Below, one piece after another: positions 9,057 through 21,135 of a stretch of DNA of 64,000 nt. The position numbers were made by a program, and so were the translations under genes. This DNA is from Eustoma russellianum (lineage: Eukaryota > Streptophyta > Magnoliopsida > Gentianales > Gentianaceae): assembly GCA_036186865.1 (NCBI GenBank), contig AP025069.1, positions 22,538,616 to 22,602,615 on the forward strand. Reading direction: 5' to 3'. The notes under the pieces were generated by a model. The model saw only the letters and a program-made list of their open reading frames with translations. It ran no database searches and had not been told where the DNA came from. The stretch's first letter is position 1, and each line of letters starts with the position of its first letter.

Positions 9057-12000
9057 CTATAGCAAATTAGCCGAAATCATGCTTAATTTTGAGCATAGGT
9101 TTTTGTACGTGGCTTGATTAAGTGCTTTAGTAAATATGTCGGCTACTTGTGCTTCAGTGCGAACATGTTCTATAACGATATCACCATTGTTTACATGATC
9201 ACGAAGAAAGTGATATCGTACTTCTATGTGCTTTGCCTTAGAGTGTAGTACGGGGTTCTTAGACAAATTAATAGCACTCATACTATCACAATAAATGGGA
9301 ATGTGATTTACCTTGATTCCAAAATCAGATAGTTGATGTTTTAGCCATAAGAGTTGTGTGCAACAAAGACTAAGTGCCATGTATTCAGCTTCAGTAATAG
9401 ATAATGTCACACTTGCTTGTTTTTTCGAAAACCAAGATATTAATGAATTTCCTATAAATCGACAAGTGCCACTTGTGCTTTTTCTATCTTTTTTGCACCC
9501 GCCACAATCCGCATCAGTATAAGCATGCAAGTAGAATTCACAATCCTTATCATACCAAAATCCTAAAGTAGGAGTATGCTTAATGTATCGAAATAACCTT
9601 TTTACAGTATTATAGCGTGACACTTTAGGTTTGCTTTGAAAACATGCACACATACAAACACTAAACATGATATCGGGTCTACTTGCGGTAAGATAAAGCA
9701 AAAAGCCAATCATAGACCTATACAAACCATTATCAAAGTCTTTTCCATTCTCATCTTTATCAAGTTTAGTGGCTACACTCATAGGGGTGGGAGATGATTT
9801 CAAATTTTCAAAATTAAACTTTTTAATCATGTCATTCACATATTTGACTTGACTTATATGGATGCCTTTACTAGTTTTTTTAATTTGCAGGCCAAGAAAA
9901 TAATTTAATTCACCAATCACAGACGTTTCAAATTCGGATTTCATGCATATTTCAAATTCTTCAACAAGTTTATGAGATGTAGATCCAAAAACAATGTCAT
10001 CAACATGAATTTGAATAATACGTAAATCCGATTTATCTTCTTTCAAGAATAAAGTGCTATCTATGGTGCCTCCTTTAAATCTATTTTCTAAAAGAAAAGT
10101 ACCAAAACGATCATACCAAGCTATAGGTGCTCGTTTTAAACCATATAGTGCCTTCTTTAATTTGTACACGTGATTAGGATATTTTAAGTCCTCAAAACTG
10201 GGTGGTTGTTTCACATATACTTCTTCTTGTATAAAGCCATTTAAAAATGCGCTTTTTATATCCATTTGATAAAGTTTAAAATCCTTCATGCAAGCAATAA
10301 CAAGTAATAATCGTATGGCTTCTAAGCGTGCTACGGGTGCAAATGTTTTGTCGTAGTCTATTCCCTCTTCTTGATTATATCCTTGTGCTACAAGCCTTGT
10401 TTGTTTCTAGCGACTTTTCCCTCTTCATTTATTTTATTTCTAAAGACCCACTTTGTGCCTATATCGTTTTATCTTGTGGTCGTGGCACTAAATCCCACAC
10501 ATCATTTCTTGTGAATTGATTTAATTCATCATGCATAGCGTCAATCCAAGAAAAATCATTGAAAGCATCAAATACATTCTTGGGTTCAATTTCGGATGGA
10601 ATTGATTTATTTCATCTGGATTTATTCTTCTATGTGGTCAGACACCTTGTATTATGTCGCCTATGATGAGGTTGTGTGGGTGATCTCTATGTCTTCTTGG
10701 TTGATTATTTTCTAAGTTTTCATGCATTTCTAAGTGATCATGCATTTCTAGTGTGTTGGGTTCATCATGTATGATATTCTCTTCTATATCATCTGACACG
10801 GGCTTTAGTTCAAAATCATCGTCATATTCTTTATCTATTTCAAAATCACCGAATTCATTAAACTTCACATGAATGGATTCTAAAATCTGTCTAGTAATTG
10901 GATCATAACATCTATATGCCTTAGAATTTATAGAATATCCAACAAAGATGCATTCAATTGATTTAGACTCAAATTTATCTAGATTATCTTTTGTAATCAA
11001 AACAAAGCATTTACAACCAAACGCACGAAAGTAATCAATTTTAGGCATGCGATCATTTACTATTTCATAAGGAGTTTAGTTTATTTTCTTTCTAATCGAC
11101 AAGCGATTAACTATATAGCATGCACAATTTACGGCTTCTGCCCATAAAAATCTAGGCAACTTATTTTCACATAGCATGGTTCTAGCAATTTCTTGTAGCG
11201 TCCTATTCTTTTTTTCTACTACTCCATTTAATTGTGGTGTTATAGTTGGCGAAAACTTGTGTTTAATACCTGTTTCTTCGCAAAATGCAATCATGTTCTT
11301 ATTTTTAAATTCGCCGTCTCTATCACTCCTATTCTTTTTCACATTCAAACCATATTCATTTTCAAGTTGTTTTATTAATTTAGCAATCTCAACAACACTA
11401 TCATCTTTATTCGCAAGAAATAAAGTCCATGTATAGCGAGAAAAATCGTCAATGATAACACATGCATAATGTCGCCCACCAAGACTCCTAGTACGACTAG
11501 GACCAAACAAGTCAATGTGTAATAATTCTAACACTCTAGATGTGCTAATTTTATTTTTAGATTTAAGTGACTCACGTGTTTGTTTGTCTTTAATACAAGA
11601 TTCACACAACTGAAAGTTGTCTAAATCAAGTTTAGGCAATCTTCGTACTAGATTCTTTCATTGAAGTTTTTCAAGAGTTGAGATGCCAATGTGTCCTAAT
11701 CGCCTATGTCACAAATTTACATTAGGTTCATTTGACATAAAACATTTAACTTTAGCGTCTAACATGTCATCCATAGAAAGTGTAAAAATATTCCCTTCTC
11801 CTTTTTCCTTTTAATACCGTTTCTCCGTTTTTATTTACTATGTTGCAATATGGGTAAGTGAAAAACACATCAAAACTGTTGTCAAGAAACTGTGAGATGC
11901 TAAGCAAATTGTAGGATAGATTACTTACCAAGAAGACGTTGGAGATTTGAAGAGTACTTGGGCTTCCAATTGTACCTTTTCCGATGATTCTTCCTTCATT

Positions 12001-12120
12001 GTTGTCTCCAAAGGTCACCGATCCACCTTTTGTAACCTTTTTCAACATTAAAAAAAGCTCGGGTCACCCGTCATCTGCATCGAGCAACCACTGTCAAGGA
12101 ACCACTTGATTGATGTGCTT
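9057..12120 (-). pseudogene. copia B1 pol: protease, integrase, reverse transcriptase, RNase H (broken)
   Basis: Order on the minus strand: protease with WFLDSGCS (near 12090), the GAG_pre-integrase region (LLSISQFLDN), integrase with HIDLFGPSR (near 11515), DGEFKN and LNGVVEKKNR (near 11210), then reverse transcriptase (MDIKSAFLNGF near 10260) and RNase H (ITEAEYMALS, YCDSMSAINLS, EAQVADIFTKALNQ near 9130). The frame shifts near 11790, 11650-11700, 11060 and between 10290 and 10640, where the RT N-terminus is scrambled. The RT catalytic motif reads HVDD instead of YVDD (near 10000). The RT-RNase H part is one open run of 410 residues (10289-9057). Non-functional. Confidence 0.9.
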
Positions 12121-12197
12121 TTAGATGTATGTGTTTCCTGCAATGTGTAACAACAATTTAGGTACCCTTTTATTTTGGGTCCTTAAGAGTTAGTGCT

Positions 12198-14184
12198 TCA
12201 CCCCTTTGTAAGAGTACCTTTTGGTACCCATACTTGGGTGACCTTTCTCAGTCTTACAAATGGTGAGAATATAGATGAGGAAGCAATATAGTAGACATTA
12301 GGTGAGAATGCATTTGGCCTTGGACCGAGTATCCCTGAGAATGCATTTGGCCTTGGACCGAGTATCCCATTATGAACATGGTATGGTTTTCATTTTTGAT
12401 ATACCTTAGAGTTAGTATGCATGGTACGTGATCTAGATGCATTTATGTTAAATGAATGTCGTGTATGCATTAATGGTTTCTTTTCATATTTATACGGCAC
12501 ATAATTATATCTTGTATGATATGAAGAAGAAGCACGGTGAGATGAAGTAGGTGGATCTAGGCGTCCTTTTAGTCGCCACATTTGTCTTGAATGCATCTGT
12601 TTTCTTAGATGAAGATAGAATGAATTTGGTTGATTTATTTTATGTCTCATTTTTCTCAACATATCCTAATCCGATTTTGTCACTATCATGCTTTTGTGAA
12701 GAGATGATGCGATCTAGCATGTTTGTATCCGTGTCAAACTGTTTCATCATTTTTTCTAGATCTGCATTCCTTGATTTCAAATTTGAAATCTCGGAATTCA
12801 TTTTATTATTTTGTGTCATCAATGATGAGACATCTGATTTCAATGCATTGATTGTGCAAGACGACTCTTCTTTTGTATTGTTTAATTGAGAAACAAGGTT
12901 CGTGTTAGATGATTCTAACAACTTCTTGTCTTTAATTAACCGTTTCTTTTCTTTTGCAAGAGTCTTTGTGAATTCATGCAGTTCAAGGTATTGACTAAAC
13001 AAATCATCATAAGAAGGTTCGGAATCAGAATCAGAATTAGAAGATACCTCATTTGATGCTTTGAATGCAAAGCATACTTGTGCCATTTCTTCTTTGGTAT
13101 CATATGTCTCAGAGTCAGATGAATCACTCCAAGTGGAGGCCTTGAGAGCTCTTCTTGAATTCCTTTGTTTAGGTTCTGAGACGGGTCTATTCTTGTTCCA
13201 GTCCTTGTCACGGTTTTTGTTTGTTTGTTTGTCCTTGTTCGGGCAGTCATATGACAAGTGTCCAAGTTTCCCACATTCATAGCACTTTATGTCCTTATCA
13301 TTATTTTTATTTTTATTTCTTTTAGTCAAAACAGCCTTAGGTTTGTTCTTGAATGACTTTCTCATAATTTTTCTCAAACCCTTAGCCAATAGTATTAGAT
13401 CTTCATTGCCCGATTCAGTATCACTATTATCTACGTGATCGGAGGAGGTAGAGACGTATTCATTTGATTTAAAAGCAATTGTCTTACCTTGTTTTGACGT
13501 TTATTCCGATTTCCTTAGTGTGAGTTTGTTTTCATATACCTTTAAAGATCCGATTAGTTCTTCCATTTTTATTAATCCCGTTTCTTTACTTTCCTCAATT
13601 GCTGTGACTTTGGGGTCCCATTCGGATGGGAGACTCCTTAGCACCTTTTGAACTTTTTCCTATGTAGAAAAAGCTTTTCCAAGAGACTCAAGAGAATTAT
13701 AGATGTTAGTCAAGCGTAAGTCCATATCAACAATAGATTCATTTGTTAATAACTTGATGGACTCAAGAGTAGACATAAGCATATTTATTTTAGACTCTTT
13801 AACTTGGCTAGTCCCTTCATGTTCCATTTCAAGAATTCTCCACATCTCTTGGGTACTAGAGCAATTAGACACATAACTCGATTCACTTTTACTCAACCCG
13901 TTTAGAAGGAGTTGCATGACTCTAGCATTCATACTTAATTTCTTTTTGTCATCACTAGTATATTCTTGTTTCGGTTTTACGACCTCTAGTGTGACACCAT
14001 CAACAGTAGATAATTTAGAAGGAACAAATAGACCATCTTCTATAACAGACCACAAGTCTATATCAATGGCCATAAGAAAAAGTTTCATTCTAAGTTTCCA
14101 TTTTATGAAGGATTCACCGTCAAAAAGAGGAGGCCTTTGACTCGACATACGTTCTTGTTCAGTCTTGTGACTAGTGGTTGCCAT
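12198..14184 (-). pseudogene. copia B1 gag (broken)
   Basis: It begins at MATTSHKTEQERMSSQRPPL (14184). The N-terminal gag region holds PPLFDGESFIKWKLRMKLFL, then a CCHC zinc knuckle CYECGKLGHLSYDC (near 13280), a coiled-coil-like stretch rich in K/E/L/S (13000-12720) and the GLGYVEKNE signature (near 12660). Breaks: in-frame stops near 13660 and 13503 and a frameshift near 12650. It ends at a TGA (12198-12200) that matches the gag stop of copia A. A 33-bp direct duplication lies inside (12303-12368). Confidence 0.88.
12303..12368. repeat. 33-bp tandem duplication in B1 gag
   Basis: Two exact adjacent copies of a 33-bp unit starting TGAGAATGCATTTGGCC (12303-12335 and 12336-12368). The unit length is a multiple of three, so the frame is kept. 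Confidence 0.9.
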
Positions 14185-14227
14185 CTCACAAAGATCGTTG
14201 GATCCTCTTGTCGTGAGTGTGCCTGCT

Positions 14228-14238
14228 CTCTGATACCA
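14228..14238 (-). promoter_or_regulatory. copia B1 primer-binding site (iMet tRNA)
   Basis: The minus strand reads TGGTATCAGAG two bases after the LTR end at 14241, complementary to the 3' end of initiator tRNA-Met. The next bases carry an extra GA compared with the canonical site. Confidence 0.8.
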
Positions 14239-14240
14239 CC

Positions 14241-16562
14241 TGTAGGACCTGTATAGCACCACTAAAAGGGGGCGGTTGAATAGTGGGTGCGGAAAATTTG
14301 GTTTTTAAAAACTTTTGAACCAAAAACATCAATTCTAAAAACAGCTTCTGTTTTCAGATCCTGATTTCAAATAATTAAAATACCTAGTTATAGACCTCCA
14401 AAAATTATGAAATTCGGTGAGAATCTACTCTGAGATGTTTTGAGTATCTCATAAGTATTTCAAATTAAAATTCCACTCCTAACCCCTTGAAAATACGTTT
14501 TTGGTCAGATGGCGCAAACTGCCAGAAACTGTATTCCGACTTGAAAAATTTATTCCGATTAATTGGCAACTTCAAATGGTCTGAAAATTTAATGACAAGA
14601 CCCTCAAGATATATAGTTTAATGGGTTGAAACAGTTTTTGAAAATTCCTTTGTAAATTATGTCAATCACATTGATGTTCTCAACCTTTGCAACTCTAAAA
14701 ATCAGATTGCACTAGTCTCAGAACTATTCAAGTTTGACTGACTTATACTTATCCAAATGAGTTGAAACTTACGCCAAATTAAAACTAGGAGGTGTGTCTA
14801 TGTTTCTCAAAAGTTTATGATTTTTTAAATTTGTTTACTATTTTTACTTTTGCAATGAAATTGATGCAAAACGCTAGAAAATAAAAGTAAGGTGCAGTAA
14901 AGTAAAGACACCAAGGATTTTATACTGGTCCGTTAAATCAACCTACTCCAGTCTTCAAGGACACCTTCCTCGGTTATCACTAAACACAATAAATACCTTA
15001 CCACAAGGGTGACTGGAGTTACACACTAACTCCACCCTTTTACAAATAATACAATCAATCAAACGGATCACGGGCACCACCACCGAACGAATGAAGGTTT
15101 GATTCATACCTTGATAAACCTTTTACAAAAATTGAAACGTGTATGGTGGTATATTCAGAGCCTATATAATATCAAGATTATATGAACAATAGGCTTGATA
15201 GAAGAAGAAGAAGAAAGAAAGAAAGGTAGAAAAAGAGAATAGAATATTCTTTTACACTTGAGAGAAATGTGAGAGTTGTCTTGGCCTTGTTTACACTACT
15301 TCTCTTCTTTTATGCCCCTCATGGCCGCCCCCTTAGGGCATCTTTCATTCTTGAGAATTCTCTTTAATGTCCTTGGAAGATTTCCTTGTGTAGAATTGAC
15401 ACCATCTTGATTACTTGGCACACTATGACTAGAAGGATGACTTGACCTTGCTTACTTATCACTTGATGATTGGTCCAACTTGGCATCCGTTAATGAGCTG
15501 TAAAAATCTGGAAAAAAAAACTTACAAAACATGTGCCAAAAAGTAGTCAAAATATTTCCATACCACTAACCTTCAATCCCTTAAACTTTGGGATGCAAAT
15601 TAAGCACCATTAAGTCCATAAAATCGGCCACCCTTAGTAGCATGTGTTGAAATTTTCATCATGTGGCTATTTTGAATTCCTTTTATATGTAGTGCCCTCT
15701 TTTATATCACTAACCTTGTGTGGCATATTCTCTACGAATTGAGATGCCAACTAAGCTCCACCTAGGCTCCATTGAAGGTGAAATAGGTGTGTGATATGGC
15801 TAGACATGTGCTGAAATTTCACTTTTAATAAGCTTTGTCAAATAATGCACAATATATACACCTATATGATAAATTGAAATCAGCCTAATTTGAATTTTCT
15901 AGAACACTTTAACATGTCTTGGATGTGTAGAAATTGTCTAGATACATGTTACATCTCATGCCAAAAAATGTTCCATGTGTTGTGTTTGTAGAAAACTGAA
16001 TTTTCGACTTTCGTCGATTACGCGATTTTTCTCTGATTAAATTCAAACGTCTTGCACATGTCATATATGTTATGTCACACATAATAATAATAAAATAAAG
16101 TCTATATTCAGCTCTAATGGCTGATGTATAGGCATCCCATGTGCTTAAAACAATCGAATTTGAAATATCCACAAATTTGGCCTAAATTGTGGGTGATTTG
16201 TGTCCCAACATGGAATGCTTTAGTGGCTGATTTGAACATGTGAGCCACGAAAGTTTTGGCTATTTTTGATGTATATGGGCTAGCCATCTTTATATAGGAA
16301 GTACGTGAGACGTCGCTGAAGTTTCGGTAGTCACCCGATACAACAATTTTCAGTTTATAACCTTGTAACGTGTCGTTATAATTGTGTCATAACCATGACT
16401 TATATCATATGATATATGACCTGGATATACTCATAAATATGAGGTGTATACAGTGGTGTGACATTGACGTACGTTTGTGATACATATAACGTGTCGGTAG
16501 TACGTCGAAATATATGTGTATTGTGCCTTTTTTTAAAACAACATGAATATATATATATATAT
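14241..16562 (-). repeat. copia B1 5' LTR, downstream part (with LINE2 junction)
   Basis: R/U5 side of the 5' LTR. The end at 14241 (TGTAGGACCTG on the plus strand) matches the end of the solo LTR at 52403. It aligns with 738-2424. The break point with LINE2 lies in the TA-rich text at 16541-16562 and is not resolved to the base. Confidence 0.85.
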
Positions 16563-16589
16563 TTTAAATAAAGCATTTTTATTAATTAA

Positions 16590-16607
16590 CCTCATTTATG
16601 GTAGAGG
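16590..16607 (-). other. LINE2 3'-terminal hairpin H2
   Basis: CCTCATTTATGGTAGAGG: stem CCTC/GAGG, 10-nt loop. It is equivalent to 2462-2479 in LINE1. Confidence 0.6.
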
Positions 16608-16720
16608 TAAACCATATTACAAATAATCCAAAATACATTGTCATCATATGAAAAGAACTTATGAAGCATAGCTATTAAGTGCAACCTCCAGTCATATATG
16701 ATATGCCGCATTAAAACCTT

Positions 16721-16756
16721 GTCAAGTAAAACCACCCTTGTGGATAAAACCTTGAC
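16721..16756 (-). other. LINE2 3'-UTR hairpin H1 (36 nt)
   Basis: Outer stem GTCAAG/CTTGAC, inner stem CCAC/GTGG. Same length and spacing as in the other LINEs. Confidence 0.7.
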
Positions 16757-17015
16757 TAAGGAAAAAGCGTACATATTTATATGAGTGGCAGGTTGAAAAA
16801 AACAAATGTACAAAAGCTTAATGATGAGCAAGAGGAGAGTCGTCTGAATGGAGGCCAAAATGTGTTGAGCATTGGCATGTACAGCGAGTAGCCCAAGAAT
16901 GATCCAACTTCGTAAGAGAACAGCACCTCGTGCAACAACCAAAAGGCATATGTAAGATAACTGCAGTAAGTAATCCGCAGGAAGGAGTTGACGAAAAGGA
17001 TGAGGACATACCCGT

Positions 17016-17045
17016 GTTGCCCGTAGCTTGTTGTCTACGGGCAAC
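17016..17045 (-). other. LINE2 GTTGCC/GGCAAC hairpin a
   Basis: GTTGCCCGTAG and CTACGGGCAAC form a perfect 11-bp stem with an 8-nt loop. LINE4 has the same layout (11 bp with one mismatch, 8-nt loop) at 27650-27679. Confidence 0.7.
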
Positions 17046-17207
17046 CTCCAGCTATAGATGCCATGTCTCTCCAGCCGATGGTGTGGCCAAAGTTGATGAA
17101 TGCCAGGGTCCAACAACGCACCAAAATAATAAGCATTAGGCAGGACATTGATACCGTGATGATGTAGCATATGACATAAACAAAAAATAGTAAGGGCAAC
17201 ATACCGT

Positions 17208-17240
17208 GGCTGCCTATGCCAATAGTGGACATAGGCAACC
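17208..17240 (-). other. LINE2 GTTGCC/GGCAAC hairpin b
   Basis: GGCTGCCTATG and CATAGGCAACC pair over 11 positions with one mismatch, around an 11-nt loop. It lies directly after the ORF2 stop in the LINE sense. Confidence 0.65.
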
Positions 17241-17271
17241 CATGAGTGTAATGGCTCTGTCCTCATGCCTA

Positions 17272-20200
17272 TCAGAATCGAAAAGTGGGAAGAGTGGCAT
17301 CCAAGTTAACAGCGCCACGAACGTCAGCGGGCAAATCCACAACTGATGTGTAGGCTTGCACTCCAGATGCTCTCAGACCATATCGCGCTAATAAATGAGC
17401 AGCAGTGTTTGCTTCGCGAGGACAGTAAGTGATGGTGGACGAATTAATTCGGAGTAGCGCAGTGAGTCGCTGTACATCGCTGTAACATGCACCATTATAT
17501 TGATGCGGATTACCCAGAATGGTCAGTAGCATTTTACAATCGGTTTCAATGTGCAATGCTTCGTACAGTGAGGCATAGTAAATAACAGAGTAAAGCATGG
17601 CCATCAGCTCAGCTCGAATAGGTGTGGTACGAGGGAGGGCAAAGCAGATTCCCGAAAGAAACCTGCCAGAAGAGTCACGGATCACTGCTCCTGCAGCTGT
17701 TCCGCGACGTCCAACCGTGGCATCCATATTAAGCTTCATCCTACCAGAAGGCGGCAATTGCCAACGAATCAATGTTGGCTTGCGTACTTTCATAATAGGC
17801 GAGAATCCATTAGTAATCAGCCGAGAGATCGATCTAGCAAATTTACGTCCTTGCATTGTTGAACACCATGTATAGATATGCATTCGAAGTCGATCATATA
17901 AATGGTGGTATGAGAAGTTGCCATCTCCAAACCGAATGGAAGAATACTCCTTCCAAATCACCCAAAGTGTCAATGCTGGTACCACTGCTTGCAAGTGCCC
18001 TAACATAGTTGATGGAGAGGCTTGACGCCACCAGCAAATCAGATAAGCCTGAATGGTTGATTGACGAGGCAGTGGAGCTGAAAAAAGAATAGCCATGTCA
18101 ACCCACAATGGTTTGATTTTTGGGCAATGCAGGAACAGATGATCCTTAGTGTCAGATTGATGCCGACAGAAGACACACTGAGACGGATAAGTTGTTTGCC
18201 AGATCCTAAGATTATTTGTGATTGGCAATGAGCCAGAGAACAAACGCCATAAAAACAACTTTGCTCCAATTGGTGACGTCTTCCACCATATATATTTTGA
18301 GTGCTGCAACTGTGGCTGATGTTCATAATGTAACATATAGGCCGATTTAATGGTGTAGGTTCCTGTGGCATCTGACTCCCAATGCATATCCGCGGAATCG
18401 TTACTGACATGTGCCTCCATATAAGTATGTACACTACAAAGACGTTTCCAAACGGCTGAATCATAAATATGTGATGATGTGGCCCGACGTTGTCCATATT
18501 TAACCCTACAAAACATTGCCCACAACGAGTGCGATGTATAATACTTCCACCACAGTTGTCCATCATATGCATGTTGGAGATAATCCAAATTACGTATACC
18601 GAGTCCTCCATGCTCAACTGGCTTACATATCCGATCCCAAGCTATCCAATGATGACGGCCATTCCATAAGAAATTTGACATTTTTCTATTCAAAGCATTT
18701 ACAACACTACGAGGCAATCGTGAGCTGGCTATAAGGTGTGTAGGAATCGTTGATAAGACATGCTTGATTAGTATTAATCTTCCAGCCATGGACAACAATT
18801 TTGAAGACCAAGCATTGATGCGCGTATCAAAATGAGTTAATAAAGCAGTGCAGTAGGCTGAACGATTAATACCTTTATATAAGTATGATCCAAGATATTT
18901 TACTGGCAAGGATGCTAATCGCATTCCAAGAATATGAGCTAGCTGCGACCCCGCAACTGATTTCCCCACAATCAACTGGCTTTTGGCAAAGTTTATTAAT
19001 TGTCCCGTTGCTGCTTGATAGGTATCAAGAAACTGTCTAAAACGTCTCATATTAGAAATCTTGCCATTGAGAAAAATAATCAAATCATCTGCAAAGCCCA
19101 AATGAGATATTTGTGGCGTTCGGCCTGTGTTAAATCCGAGTAATTCTCCTGCTGCGATTAACGATTTTATACCACGAGAAAAGCCTTCAGAGGACAAGAT
19201 GAATAATAATGGTGATAGCGGATCACCCTGCTTGACTCCCCTTGTGACGGGGAAGAAGCCCACTGGCTTACCATTTATGAGAATTGAACATCTTGTTGCT
19301 GCCAAATTATTCAAGATTATGCGGATTATCTTAGGATCAAAACCAAACTTATGAAGTAGCCGGCGTAGATATTCCCATTCAACTCTATCAAAAGCCTTGG
19401 CCATGTCTAACTTGATCATGAGCTGACCTCCATGCACCCGTTTATCAATCATATGCACCATTTCCTGGGCCAAAAGAACATGATCTGTTATACCACGTCC
19501 CTTTAAGAAACCAGCTTGCTCAGGAGAAATCAGTCGAGGCAATAAAGCAGAAATTCTTGTTGCCAACAAACGCGTGGTGACTTTGGCAATAAAGTTCGTT
19601 AAGCAAATCGGCCTATATTCAGAAAACGATTGAGGATTCGCTACTTTAGGAATCAAAGTGATGAGGGAAGCTGCCAGCTGAGTTGGTGGGGGCACACCCA
19701 GGAAAAATTCTTATACTGCCATGAGAACATCCGCTTTAATAACCTGCCAGAATTTTCTATAAAATGAACCTGGGAATCCATCTGGTCCTGCTGCACTAGT
19801 AGGACTAAGATCCCAAACTGCTTGATGCACTTCTTGAAGGTCAGGAATGGCCAATAGCGTGGCATTGTCCACATCAGTCAGCACAGGAGGAATATATTGT
19901 GTTATTGCAGAAATATTATGCAAAGGTGCTGCCGAAAATAGTTGTGTGTAAAAGCTGATAGCTGCCTGCTCTATTGATGTTGCTGTCTGGCATTCAACAC
20001 CGTTGGCATCCACCACTCGAGTAATACTTTGTTTGCGCCTTTTGTCTTTGACCAGTTGATGGAAGAAACGAGTATTGGCATCTCCCTCTTTCATCCACTT
20101 GACATTGGCCTTTTGTTGCCAAAATAACATCACCCGGTGCTGCTTCAGTTTCAATGCTGCCATGCTACGATGATATACCTCACGGGTTGACGCATTAAGA

Positions 20201-21135
20201 TTAGCATCGTACTCCTTTTCACAACGAAGAACTTCAGCTTCTGCATATGCTACAGCATCAAAGAGATTACCAAACACCTCTTTGTTCCACTGCTTTAAAT
20301 GCTGCTTAAGTGTCTTTAATTTTGCATATAGTCCACGCATACCGCCCACTGTTTCACAGGACTGCCAGCAGTGTGTTACTACCCGTTTGAAATCTGCATG
20401 TGTAGCCCATACATCCAAATATCTGAATGCTGTTGGGCTACTAGTCACGGCAAGTGATGCTTGAAGATATATAGGGCAGTGATCTGACGTTGTGCGACTG
20501 AGATGTTGATAGTGAACCGTCTGAAATAGGTCAAGGAAACTGGAGGAACAAAGATATCTATCAAGTCGACGCCAAACTTGCCCCAGACCACGGCCATCAC
20601 TCCACGTAAATGCAGAACCCTGATAGTTTATAGATTGTAAGGAACATGAAGACACACAATCAGAAAAATCCTGCAATGTGCGGAGAGGAGGAGTGGAGCG
20701 GCCTCTATGCTCATCCAACGACAGAAAAGTATTAAAATCTCCTCCAAGTAACCATGGAACTTCCATCTCAGCATGTATAGCGGCAATGTCTTCCCACAAA
20801 GGTCGGCGAGCTATCACCGAATGCAGTCCATAAACTATTGTAAAACAAAAAACATCTCCAGTTTGTAACCAACGAAAATACATGGAATGGTTTTGTACTC
20901 CACTACGCTCCCTCTCTAACAAGGCAAACGCAGTACTCCAGAATACCCATATCTTATCTTGGCACACCGAAACCGCTTGTGTGAATCCAAATTTTAAACG
21001 GTAAAGTAATAATGAAGAAGGACGGGCTTTTGGCTCAATCAAAACAAGTACATTCAGATTGTAACGACGTATCAGTGACAAAAGACGTGGAAGTGACGTA
21101 CGAATTCCACGAACATTCCATATCATAATCTTCAT
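17272..21135 (-). pseudogene. LINE2 ORF2: endonuclease, reverse transcriptase, zinc finger, RNase H (one stop)
   Basis: About 1,287 codons from the ATG at 21135, which overlaps the ORF1 stop as ATGA. Domains: APE endonuclease (IWNVRGIR, LIEPKARP, GGDFNTF near 20740, TSDHCPI near 20480), reverse transcriptase (SAAGPDG near 19790, LDMAKAFDRVEW near 19400, VKQGDPLSPLLF near 19220, FADDLIIFL near 19090), zf-RVT (CVFCRHQSDTKDHLFLHC near 18150) and RNase H (LNMDATVG near 17730, RAELMAM, IETDCKMLL, CPREANTAAHLLARYG near 17400). The frame is continuous except for one TAA at 19711-19713, where LINE1 has a glutamine codon, so a single C-to-T change would explain it. All catalytic motifs that I can see are kept. 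Confidence 0.92.

Noticed and set aside
16592..17266. Minus-strand ORF of 224 codons after LINE2 ORF2
   Set aside because: It lies in the LINE2 3' UTR across the hairpins. It is not conserved in LINE1 or LINE4, so chance is the better explanation.
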